From positions 1 to 64,000 of the forward strand of contig CANJXF010000019.1 of the NCBI GenBank assembly GCA_947478865.1: a stretch of 64,000 bases of DNA, read 5' to 3'. The notes beneath the pieces were generated by a model, which did no database searches, was not told where the DNA came from, and saw nothing but the letters and a program-made list of their open reading frames with translations. This document shows, one piece after another, positions 1-9,200 of this stretch. The translations under genes and the position numbers were made by a program. Within the stretch, counting starts at the first letter, position 1. Each line of letters starts with the position of its first letter. The DNA comes from Verrucomicrobiales bacterium (GTDB lineage Bacteria > Verrucomicrobiota > Verrucomicrobiia > Limisphaerales > CANJXF01).

Positions 1-2
1 AC

Positions 3-134
3 GCCAACGAATTCGCGTTCCGCTGGAACACGCGCCATGACTCCGATGGAATTCGCCTGGCGAAATTCGTCGGATGCATCCAAGGCAAGCGTCTCATCTA
101 TCGCCACCTGTCCCAAACTTTATGCGTTTGCTAA
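3..134 (+). CDS. IS1595-type (ISXO2-like) transposase, C-terminal end, cut by window edge
   Basis: The frame starting at base 3 is open to a TAA at 132-134 and gives 43 residues. It contains EFAFRWNTRHDSDG followed by GIQGKRLIYR-like text (CIQGKRLIYRHL). The E-F-x-F-R-x-N-x-R block and the closing G-K-R-L-x-Y element are typical of the last 40 residues of ISXO2/IS1595 DDE transposases. The catalytic domain lies off the left edge, so intactness cannot be judged. Bases about 143-175 (cccaggtgaccctgtcccc and onward) may belong to the right end of the element, but I cannot see the partner inverted repeat. Family call from recognised motifs only. Confidence 0.65.
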   Translation, partial: ANEFAFRWNTRHDSDGIRLAKFVGCIQGKRLIYRHLSQTLCVC

Positions 135-237
135 GTATACAAGCCCAGGTGACCCTGTCCCCAGTTCTGGTGACTGTTGGTCGAGAGAAACTCAGGTAAC
201 TTGATCTCGTTCTCAGTGAACGTTTAATTCGTGTGTT

Positions 238-267
238 AAAAAGCCGGAGTTGTTCTCCGGCTTTTTT
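238..267. terminator. Bidirectional rho-independent terminator
   Basis: AAGCCGGAG (241-249), a five-base loop and CTCCGGCTT (255-263) form a perfect 9-bp stem, flanked by an A-run on the left (extending the stem) and a T-run to 267. It can end transcription from the transposase side and from the minus-strand gene whose stop codon is at 289. Confidence 0.85.
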
Positions 268-288
268 GCGTACTGATGCAACCCGCCA

Positions 289-2475
289 TCACTTGATCTC
301 GCCTAGATATTTTCCCAGCCAGTAGCCAAACAAATATTCGTCACCAGGCAATTCCGTGGCGCCACCGTCGCCGCCGTCGAGAATGAACGGTTGCGTGTTG
401 ATCCGGACGAATTGGCGTTCGCCGGGCGGAAGCAATTCCTCCAGCTCTTTGCGGTAAAAATTCTCCGGCACCTTCGTCAAATCTTTGCGATGTGAGTTCT
501 CAATGCGCCAGGTGATGGTGTCGAGCGGAACGCCGCGCAAACTCCACACCGCGCCTTCGGCATCGCAATCGTGTCCGCCGCCGCAGGCCGAGTGGATGAA
601 GTTCCAAATCGCAAACTTCTCGGCGCGCTCGAATTCCCAGTGGTCGCGGACGGACTTCGCAAATTTCGCGCGCAAGTCATTGTTAAACGCGAAGTGATAC
701 AGCACCCAGTAATTGGCGAACCCGAGTTCATCGTCGGAATGATTCCACTCGTTGCCCATGTCGTCGCCAAAATGGATATAACCGGTTGTGGGACCAATCA
801 ATTTCATGGGGCTGACAATGTTTTCCAAAAACCCATGCTTATCCAAAAGCTCATACGCTTTGTCGCGATAAACTTTGTTGCCCGTCATTTTCCACGCGAG
901 CTGAAGGCCAGCGATCATTTCCGCGCTGTTCAAGCGCCGGTCCACGATGCTGTGCGGATAATGATTTAAATACTCTGGATTCCAACGCCCCCAAAGCGTC
1001 GGCTTGCCGTCAACGTCGATGAGATACCAACCATTACGAATGATGTGGTCAATGATCTGGACGTAATTGGTGGCAATGCGCTGGCGCTCGGCGTCGGTCT
1101 TGGCGACGAGTTGCCACATCACGCCGTGGGCCAAGGTGTGCGACGTGAACTCGTCGCTGCTCGTGTGGCCTTTCCAATCCCAATCGCCGCCGGGCAATTC
1201 ACGCCAGCGCTCGGGATCGGAATATTTAAACCCGTGACGCTCGATGGTGCGTGCGAAAAAACCATCGCGTTGCGGAAGCGTTTGCAACCGTTCCAGCGCG
1301 GCGAACGTTTCCCAGCAATTCGAGCGAGCCTGCGCGCTGCCCGTCGCGGCAAAACGAAACGCCTGGCTCGCCAGATAATACGAGCTCCAGCCGCCGTCGT
1401 TGTCGGTGTCGATGATTTCGCTGCTCGCCAGGTCGCCGGGCACGAGCAAACGGCGCTCGCCGGTGAGTCCGAATCGAATGTGGCGCAAACGTAATTTGCG
1501 ATCGTACCAATCGACCTTCTCCGCGAGGGTCATCGGGCGAAATTCGATCTTGTTCAGCCCGGTTTTGGTAAGCACGAGCACGTTCCCATCGGCGTCCAAT
1601 TTCAGATCGATAACGGCATCGTCCGACATCCAACGTTTGGACGCGTAGTAGCGAATCCCGCCCGGTCCGTCCGGCAAGGATGGCTCGGATTTTTTTGCGC
1701 CGTCGCGACGTTGAAAAAAGGCGCCTCGCGTCGTCCCAGCCCACAATCCCTCGGCGGTCGGCGCGAGGCAGGTGATATCCGTCACGGGCAACTTCGTTTG
1801 GAGCGCCGTCGTCCGGGTTCCATTTTTGAGATCCAATCCGTAGTAGCCGTTGTGCGTCCCGACGAGCAGTTCGTCACCGCGAAACGCGAGCGTGGTAAGC
1901 CCGGAACTTTGGTGAAATTTCGTGATCACGCCTTTGCTGATCCGATGAATTGCACCTTCTGTGAGCACAAAAAAATCGTTGCCCAACGCGAACAATTTGA
2001 ACGGACCTTTCGCTGGCGCTTCGATTGAGGCAATCCGTCCGTCGCGCATCGCGGCCAGCTTGGCGGATCCCGCGAGCAACACCGTTCCGTCATCTGCAAC
2101 GGCAAGAGAATGGAAATCACCTTTAGGCAAATGGCCGAGCGGCTTCCCACTGTCGCCATTGGAAAGCCAGCGATCTTCGAACAAATAATAAAGTTCGCCG
2201 CGCCCGAGAGCGATGTCCCGAGCAGCCAGGTTGGCCAGCGGACGAAAACTGCGGTCGGGTGCGAGCCTGTTCTCAAACGTTCGCGCCACCCCGCGATCGG
2301 TCAGCACGTATGGCACTCCGTTACGATCAATTTCCAGACGGCGGAACGTGGCGTTGGTCAACGCCGCCGTCGTCTCAAATTTAACCGAGATGTCTTGGAG
2401 AAAAGGCGTGTCCTTGACCGCAGCGCCAGCGGCCAACGTGAAAATCAGCCCGATCACGACAAGGAAATGCTTCAT
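289..2475 (-). CDS. Secreted two-domain protein: beta-propeller plus alpha/alpha-barrel-like C-terminus
   Basis: From the ATG at 2475 the protein has 728 residues and opens with a clear signal peptide (MKHFLVVIGLIFTLAAGAA); the longer in-frame extension to 2598 has no secretion signal at its start and is probably not translated. Residues about 25-320 contain propeller-like repeats such as GLWAGTTRGAFF and LLVGTHNGYYGL, resembling the 'two component regulator propeller' repeats. Residues about 390-728 are helical and rich in aromatic and His/Asp residues (ELPGGDWDWKGHTSSDEF, WGRWNPEYLNHYPHS), as in alpha/alpha-toroid sugar enzymes. A periplasmic or surface carbohydrate-related role is inference; no catalytic residue can be assigned. 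It ends 22 bases from a terminator. Confidence 0.6.
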   Translation of the reverse strand: MKHFLVVIGLIFTLAAGAAVKDTPFLQDISVKFETTAALTNATFRRLEIDRNGVPYVLTDRGVARTFENRLAPDRSFRPLANLAARDIALGRGELYYLFEDRWLSNGDSGKPLGHLPKGDFHSLAVADDGTVLLAGSAKLAAMRDGRIASIEAPAKGPFKLFALGNDFFVLTEGAIHRISKGVITKFHQSSGLTTLAFRGDELLVGTHNGYYGLDLKNGTRTTALQTKLPVTDITCLAPTAEGLWAGTTRGAFFQRRDGAKKSEPSLPDGPGGIRYYASKRWMSDDAVIDLKLDADGNVLVLTKTGLNKIEFRPMTLAEKVDWYDRKLRLRHIRFGLTGERRLLVPGDLASSEIIDTDNDGGWSSYYLASQAFRFAATGSAQARSNCWETFAALERLQTLPQRDGFFARTIERHGFKYSDPERWRELPGGDWDWKGHTSSDEFTSHTLAHGVMWQLVAKTDAERQRIATNYVQIIDHIIRNGWYLIDVDGKPTLWGRWNPEYLNHYPHSIVDRRLNSAEMIAGLQLAWKMTGNKVYRDKAYELLDKHGFLENIVSPMKLIGPTTGYIHFGDDMGNEWNHSDDELGFANYWVLYHFAFNNDLRAKFAKSVRDHWEFERAEKFAIWNFIHSACGGGHDCDAEGAVWSLRGVPLDTITWRIENSHRKDLTKVPENFYRKELEELLPPGERQFVRINTQPFILDGGDGGATELPGDEYLFGYWLGKYLGEIK

Positions 2476-2716
2476 GCCGGTGACAATGGCAAATCGGATC
2501 CGCGATGGGAAGGTTAAGCATCGATTACGCAACTGAGCCGAGGCTTTCGCAAAAGGTTCAACGGTTCCGCCGCCCAGTGGAAACCGGTAGAGGCGCACAC
2601 GGAAGCTCCCGCACCGGAAACGACTTGCTAGTTGTTCAGGGAATCTTATTCTCGCTTCACACCTAAATAAAAACGTTCACAAACAAATCGATTATCGACG
2701 GCAAGGAGTTCTTCAT

Positions 2717-3430
2717 ATGAAACAAATCAGCAAAATCTTCATGCTCGGATTGGCCGCCATGATGGCTAACTTCGGCTCGGCTGCGGAATCCCCTTCCGCT
2801 GCAAAAATCACCAAAGCCCTCAAGCAGCTTGGCGAAAAAAATTACAGCTGGACCACCCAAATGAAAGAGGCGGACGGAAGTTCCGGCCGGCTCGGCGCCA
2901 TCGAAGGCAAGGCGGAAAAAGGGGTCACTTTCCTGAGTTTTGCTCCCGGCGGTATTCCGGTTGAGGTCTGCATGAAAGGCGACAAAGGCGCGGCAAAAGC
3001 ATTGGAGGGATGGCAGACTTTCGACGAAATCTCGGCAACCAGCGGACAAGCCGCAGCCATCGTGAAATTTCTGAAAGCCTATAAAGCTCCGGTGGCGGAA
3101 TCAGCCAGCCTCGCTGGCAGTGCCAAGGAATTGAAAGAAGTCGACGGCGCTCTTACCGGCGAACTCAAGGAAGATGCCGTGAAGGAAATGTTGCTTCTCG
3201 GCGCGCGTCGCCGCGAAGGCCAGGAAGCGCCAAAAACGACCGATTCAAAAGGTTCGGTAAAATTCTGGATCAAAGACGGCGCATTGACCAAATACGAAAT
3301 TAATGTCCAAGGCAAAATCGCGGCAGGCGAACGCCAAATGGAAATCAACCGCACCACCACGGTCGAAGTCAAAGACGTCGGCTCGACGAAGCTGGAAGTG
3401 CCGGCCGAAGCGAAAGAGAAGTTGATTTAA
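2717..3430 (+). CDS. Secreted protein of unknown function, 237 aa
   Basis: A good ribosome site (AAGGAG, 2703-2708) precedes the ATG at 2717. The protein starts with a signal peptide (MKQISKIFMLGLAAMMANFGSAA) and has a predicted mature part of about 213 residues rich in Lys, Glu and Ala. I recognise no domain. The mature chain reads as an alternation of charged strands (VKFWIKDGALTKYEINVQ) and could be a small beta-rich periplasmic protein. It stands alone and is closed by a strong terminator just after its stop codon. Confidence 0.65.
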   Translation: MKQISKIFMLGLAAMMANFGSAAESPSAAKITKALKQLGEKNYSWTTQMKEADGSSGRLGAIEGKAEKGVTFLSFAPGGIPVEVCMKGDKGAAKALEGWQTFDEISATSGQAAAIVKFLKAYKAPVAESASLAGSAKELKEVDGALTGELKEDAVKEMLLLGARRREGQEAPKTTDSKGSVKFWIKDGALTKYEINVQGKIAAGERQMEINRTTTVEVKDVGSTKLEVPAEAKEKLI

Positions 3431-3461
3431 TCCCGGCGCACCAAATTTTGATCGTTCCAGG

Positions 3462-3493
3462 TTGGGCGGCATCATCGATGCCGCCCAATTTTT
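3462..3493. terminator. Bidirectional rho-independent terminator between convergent genes
   Basis: TTGGGCGGCAT (3462-3472), a five-base loop and ATGCCGCCCAA (3478-3488) form a perfect 11-bp stem followed by TTTTT. The stop codon of the minus-strand neighbour is at 3492-3494, so the structure serves both convergent genes. Confidence 0.85.
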
Positions 3494-5870
3494 ATTTGGA
3501 CGCAGCCGCCTTCAAACCCGGCAGCCAGCGCGTCAGCAGGTCGTGGCAGTTTAAGACCTTTTCCGCGAGATCCATTGGCACGTAGTAGTATTGGTTCGAG
3601 GCTTCGAATCCGATTCGCGAATCGCGCGTTTGGATTTGATACAACCTTTGAGCAAGCGCCATTTCGCTCCTCAACGTTTCCTCCAGTTCCTTGAGGACTT
3701 GAGCGACGGAATTGGGCGAGCGCTTTTTATCGGCGAGCTGGCCGCGCAATTGGACGAAGCGCGATTGATTGGCCGTGCTACGAAAATGGATTGCGGCTGC
3801 TTCCGCCACGCTCAATTCATCGTGGAAATTTTTTTGCTGAATCGCTGAGAGCTTGACGCCTTTCGCGGAAGACTTCAGCCCGACAATCGCCCGATCAAAA
3901 CCATTCGCGATTTTCTCCATTTGCCCAGCAAACACGTCGACCGGATAGGCCCCGCGCCAGCCATTGAGATCGTCGTAAGGAAACCCGACCATGGTGGCCG
4001 CGAAGCCGGTCGGTTTCTCCCACAGCAGGTTCGATGGACCGGCCTGCATTGGCGTGGAATAGAGTCCGCCGCCAAAAGGGAATTCGCTGAAGGCCACGCT
4101 GAACTCATGCCACGCCTTCACCACGGCGGGAGCGAGTTGCGGACCAAAACGCCGACGCGCGACAAGCTCCATTGCGTCGGCAGGAGTCATCGCGGCGTTC
4201 TGGCCGATTTCGGAAACGACTTCGAGATTAGGCGAGGGATAACCGCCCAGCGTCCAGCCGAGCATCAGGCCATTCACGCTGGCAGAACGGAGATTCGCGG
4301 CGTGTTGAGCCACGTTTTCCACGGCGGGAATGTAAGGCGTCGCAGAAAGCTCCCAGGTATTGCCAGCCTGAACCTTGGCAAGGGTTTTAAGTCCGCGCTG
4401 GCGAGCCATCGCCCAATGCTTGGTCGCACGCGGTCCGGGACCGACGGTAGAAATGGAATATTCGCCAATCACGCTTTTCACGCCGCCGCGTTCGATTGGA
4501 ATGCTCCACTCGCTCACACTCATCAGTGCTACCTCGGCGGGCAGCCGATCAATGATTTCCTGAACCCATCCGTCGGACCAACCCCAATCCCAGGCAATCA
4601 ATTGCGTAGCGCTGCCCGCCTTGCGAATGCCGTCGTGGAGCAAGCGGTGGAATTCACCAATGACTTCGCCCGGCGCGCGCAGGCTGCAGCGAGGGCATTT
4701 CGCTCCGCCGTAGTGCGACCAGCAGTTGGTCAAATTCTCCGAACCGCTGATCGTGAAAAATCCAGCAAGGTCCGGCACCTCGCTGCAGATCGAGAAAACG
4801 GCATCGGTCAGATATTTCTGGACGTCGGGATGACTGGTGCAAAGCGTGGCGTGGTCGCCTTCAGTCACACCCTTCAATTGCGGGTGGGTATCGAAAAAAG
4901 CCAGCGGCATGGCGCGTGGTTCGTTGAGATAAAGATAAATTCCGATGCCGTGTCGGCGGGCGCGGGCAACCAGAGACCGGAGATTTTTCAAGCGCTCTTG
5001 GAATCGAACACTGAGCTTTGCGTCCCACGGGAACGGAGCAAGCTTGTAAAGCACAGCTTGCAACCAAACGCCATTGACTCCCGCCGCAGCCATGCGGGCG
5101 AGATAACCATCCGGGTAGGGATCGGCTTCTTTTTCGAGCAGGGGATCGCCATAAAGCGCGAAGTAGGAATAACAAAAGCGGGGTGAAAACGTGGATTTGC
5201 CAGGGGATCCAGCCTCGCGGGCAGCGGAAGGTTTAGAGGCGAGCTGCGCCGCGAAATGGAAAAGCGGCTCCTCCAGTTCGCCCACGCCGTTGGGAAAGTC
5301 CTGCCGGATGAGCGCGGCAATATCCTGCGCGCACTGTCGAGAGTTCTCAGCAGGTGGAGCGTATTTTAGCGGTTCGCACTTCGGTTTCAGGTTGCCGAGC
5401 TTTACAAAAAGAAAATCGTCTTCCCGGAGCGTAAAAGCCATTTTCTCGGGAGTCCATGCGAGCAATTCCAGCAGCTGTTCGTAAGGCAATAAATGCCAGT
5501 TGCGCTTGATCACCGTGAGGTAGGAGCGGCGCTGTTGATCGGCCGTAATGCGCGGCGGTTTACTCAGGCCCATTGATTGCCCGATTCGCAGAATGTCCGC
5601 CGCTTTAGCTCCTACCACTTTGGCGAGGCGATCGGCGGGAACGAGTTGCCAGTTGCGCCAGACGTAAGCGTGCAGGCGATCCGGAAAATGCGAAAATCCG
5701 AGAGCGCCCGGAGCGCCGCCCCTGGGTAAATCGGCAACGGACAATGACTTGCCGCCGGATCCAATTTCCTCGGCAAAAAGTGATCCAGGAAAAAACGCCA
5801 ATCCCCCGATGGAAAGGGCAGAGGCTTTAAGAAAGTTGCGGCGATTAAATTCCTCGAATGATTGGTTCAT
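3492..5870 (-). CDS. Tat-exported TIM-barrel protein, glycoside hydrolase-like
   Basis: The ATG at 5870 is chosen because it places a twin-arginine signal (NRRNFLKASALSIGGLAF) at the N-terminus of a 792-residue protein. Residues about 240-560 look like a TIM barrel: a sequence of strand/helix units including GVNGVWLQAVLYKL, HGIGIYLYLNEPRAM, LAGFFTISGSENLTNCW and QLIAWDWGWSDGW, similar in style to GH20/GH67-type enzymes. A CPRC motif sits near residue 392. The C-terminal 200 residues are helical. Exact substrate and glycosidase activity are not shown by the sequence; the call is by fold impression. It could be a polysaccharide-processing enzyme at the cell envelope. Confidence 0.6.
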   Translation of the reverse strand: MNQSFEEFNRRNFLKASALSIGGLAFFPGSLFAEEIGSGGKSLSVADLPRGGAPGALGFSHFPDRLHAYVWRNWQLVPADRLAKVVGAKAADILRIGQSMGLSKPPRITADQQRRSYLTVIKRNWHLLPYEQLLELLAWTPEKMAFTLREDDFLFVKLGNLKPKCEPLKYAPPAENSRQCAQDIAALIRQDFPNGVGELEEPLFHFAAQLASKPSAAREAGSPGKSTFSPRFCYSYFALYGDPLLEKEADPYPDGYLARMAAAGVNGVWLQAVLYKLAPFPWDAKLSVRFQERLKNLRSLVARARRHGIGIYLYLNEPRAMPLAFFDTHPQLKGVTEGDHATLCTSHPDVQKYLTDAVFSICSEVPDLAGFFTISGSENLTNCWSHYGGAKCPRCSLRAPGEVIGEFHRLLHDGIRKAGSATQLIAWDWGWSDGWVQEIIDRLPAEVALMSVSEWSIPIERGGVKSVIGEYSISTVGPGPRATKHWAMARQRGLKTLAKVQAGNTWELSATPYIPAVENVAQHAANLRSASVNGLMLGWTLGGYPSPNLEVVSEIGQNAAMTPADAMELVARRRFGPQLAPAVVKAWHEFSVAFSEFPFGGGLYSTPMQAGPSNLLWEKPTGFAATMVGFPYDDLNGWRGAYPVDVFAGQMEKIANGFDRAIVGLKSSAKGVKLSAIQQKNFHDELSVAEAAAIHFRSTANQSRFVQLRGQLADKKRSPNSVAQVLKELEETLRSEMALAQRLYQIQTRDSRIGFEASNQYYYVPMDLAEKVLNCHDLLTRWLPGLKAAASK

Positions 5871-6248
5871 GGTGTTCCACCGACAATAACGGAGCCAGCT
5901 TGAGGCTTTCAATGAACTTTCTTGATCGCGGGAAAAACCTAAGTTTGAGAACGAGCAAAACTGCTTATTGCATGGACGATTCCTGAATGAGAACCGCTTT
6001 TTCGGTTTACATCTGAAAACACTCGGTCAATCAGCCCACTTCCCAGCAAAATGGCCTCAAACGGCGGATATCGCGGGTCCTCACCTTCCGGCGATTATGA
6101 CGTCAGGCAGGCAGGAAATACATGCCAGACACGTTTCTCATCGGTGAGAAACCCGCCGCTTCAATTGCTTGGTAAGCCAATTGCTCATGTCAGATCTGAT
6201 TCTTGAATTTAAGGACTCCGGTAACCGTTCAAGGAAGCGAGATCAATC
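5871..6248. other. Intergenic region between divergent genes
   Basis: This stretch separates the minus-strand Tat protein from the plus-strand HYR protein and should hold both promoters. I see one perfect inverted repeat (6133-6152, listed separately) and a purine-rich element AAGGAAGCGAG ending at 6241 that may be the ribosome site of the HYR gene. No gene is visible. Confidence 0.5.
6133..6152. promoter_or_regulatory. Perfect inverted repeat upstream of HYR gene, candidate operator
   Basis: GTTTCTCA and TGAGAAAC form a perfect 8-bp inverted repeat around TCGG. It lies about 100 bases before the HYR gene start and has no T-run, so an operator or leader hairpin is more likely than a terminator. 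Confidence 0.3.
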
Positions 6249-9200
6249 ATGCAAACAAATTGGAACCATAAGTTTATTCTGGCCGCCATCGGCATCATTC
6301 TGACGGCCAGTCCCGCTGTTGCCACGCCGCCACCCGGCGGCTCGGCGCCGATCGCGCCTCCATCCGGCGGCTTCGATATTGATGGTGATTTGATCGCCAA
6401 TACGCCCCTTTTGAACGGCGGCGACTGGGCGCCGAATACGAACGGCGCACCCGGCACCGGGCTCAGCGTGCTTGGTCCAACTGGAGTGCCGCTCGATCCG
6501 ATTCGCACGTTTCATTTTGTGGATGCCTATAACGACACGACGGACAATATTTTCAACGGCGGTGCCAAGTGGGTGGATAACCCGAACACGTGGGGTTGGA
6601 CCACTGGCAAACCCTCTTCCAAGACCGACATCAACAACGTTCTGCTCCACCTCAGTTCCGACACCAATGGTCATGTTTGGGCCGTGATTGCAGCAGATCG
6701 CTTGAGCACCTCCGGCGATTCTTACATCGATTTCGAATTTCTTCAAAATACGCTCACGCTGAACGGAAATGGAACGATCACCTCCAGCGGCCCAAATGGA
6801 GGTCGCTCCACGAACGACATTCTATTGAGCGTTGGTTTCACCGGCGGCGGCAAAGTGGCGGACTTTTTCGCATGGCGCTGGCAGTCCAGCGGCAGCGGCT
6901 TTGCCTATGCCGATGTCACAGCGAATTTGCCCGCGGGCCGCGTATTCGTCGCGATGAATAGCAACACCATCCCCACCCCCTACAGCGCCTTCGGTCAGAT
7001 GACCTACGCGCCGAACGCATTTGCCGAAGCAGCCGTTGACCTCACCGCTTTGCTCGGCAACTTCGATCCATGCATCTCCGTCGGATTCAAGACCATCATG
7101 GTCAAGACCAAGTCCTCCTCGTCGAGCAGCGCATCGATCGAGGATTTCATCAACCCGATCCAATTCACCTTGAACATCGGCCCTGGCGCAAATGCCGGCC
7201 CTGATCAGGTTCGTTGCAACGAGGGCACGGAAACAGCCTTCGCCCTCCGAGGCGTGGCGTCCAGCGGCATGCAAGCGGTAGGCAGCATTGGTTGGAGCGT
7301 CCTCAGCGGGAACGCAACGATCGATGATCCCACCTCGCTCGCAACGAGTGCGCGCGTCTCCACCGCCAGCGCCACGTTGCGTCTCACGGTTACGCAGATC
7401 AACGGTTGCGTGAAGACCGACGACGTCGTGCTCACGGCGCAATCCTCGCCCGCCTGTGCAATCACTGGTGCGACCGACACCTGTCCGCGCACTACCAACA
7501 CCTTCAACGCACCGTTAGGAATGGGCAGCTATCTATGGACCGTAGTTGGGAATGGTTCGATTTCCGGCCCGACCAATCAATCGACGGTCAAGGTTGTCGC
7601 AGGCCCGGCTTGCGGCGCAAACTACACGCTCGCGCTAGCCATGAGTACCAACGTCTGCACGGTTTCCTGTTCCACAGATGTGGCGGTGGTGGATACCGGC
7701 GCACCTGTGCTCACTTGCCCGCCGGACCTGGTCCTAGATTGTCCGGCAATTACAACCACGAACTCGACCGGCGTCGCCACGGCAACAGATAGTTGCAGCC
7801 GCGCCACAGTGACTTATAGCGATTCCGAAACCAGCAGTTGCGGTGCGACCAAAGTAATCGCGCGCACATGGACAGCCACGGATGAATGCGGTAATTCCGT
7901 AAGTTGCGTCCAGAGCATCACCGTGCGCGACCTCACCCCGCCGGTGATCACCTGCCCAGCCAATCGCACGTTGGAATTTCCAGCCGATTCCAGCCCCGCC
8001 AATACCGGCTTGGCAACGGCCGCGGATGCCTGTAGCGCAACCACCGTCACGTTCAGCGACCTGATCACGACAAACTGTGGAAACACCTTGGTCATCTCGC
8101 GCACCTGGACTGCAAACGATCAATGCAACAACCATTCAAGTTGCACACAGATTATCACGGTGCGGGATACTACGGCACCCGTCATCACCTGCCCGCCGAA
8201 CATGACGCTGGAAGCCCCTGCGGTCACGACAACCAATGTCACGGGGGCCGCCACAGCTTCGGACACGGCCGGTTCATTCACCATCAGCTATGCGGATACG
8301 ACGACCACCAACTGTGGCAATACCTACACGATTTTGCGTCGCTGGACCGCAACCGACCAGTGCAGCAACAGTTCAAGCTGCACCCAGACCATCACGGTGC
8401 GGGACACGACGGCCCCAGTCATAATCTGCCCTACAAATTTGACCCTGGAATGCCCGGCTATTACTACGACGAACGCCACCGGTGTTGCAACGGCCACGGA
8501 TGCCGCCGGATCGGTTTCCATCACCTTCGTCGACTCCACCACGAATGGTTGCGGCGGCACTCAAACCATTTCGCGCCGCTGGATCGCCACCGACCTTTGC
8601 GGCAACAGTTCAGGTTGCACACAGACGATCCTCGTTCGCGATACGACGGCACCGGTTATCAGTTGCCCGACGAACATGACGCTTGAATACCCAGCGGCCA
8701 CGACAACCAACGTCACGGGAGCCGCCACAGCCACCGATGCTTGCGGCACGTTCACAATCACCTATGCAGACTCGGCCACCACGAATTGCGGCAACACTTT
8801 CACGATCTCCCGTCGCTGGACCGCAACCGATCAATGCAACAATTCCTCAAGCTGCACGCAGACCATCACCGTGCGCGACACGACTGCTCCTGTCGTTGCG
8901 TGCCCAGCCAGCGTCATTCTCGACTGTCCCGCCGTCACGACAACCAACGCCACCGGCGCAGCCACCGCCACGGATGCTGGCGGCTCGGTCTCGATCACCT
9001 TCGTTGACTCGACAACGAACGCTTGTGGAAATACGAAGACTATCACGCGTCGCTGGACGGCCACGGACCTTTGCGGCAACAGTTCGAGCTGCGTGCAGAG
9101 CATAACCGTCCGCGACATCACGCCACCGGTGATTACGTGCCCGCCCAGCCTCACCGTCGAGTGCGGCACAAGCACGTTGCCCGTCGCGACCGGCACGGCA

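Noticed and set aside
8123-8686. Several long frames in other phases of the HYR array
   Set aside because: They are produced by the repeat and the high GC content; their sequences are His/Arg/Pro-rich without family signals.
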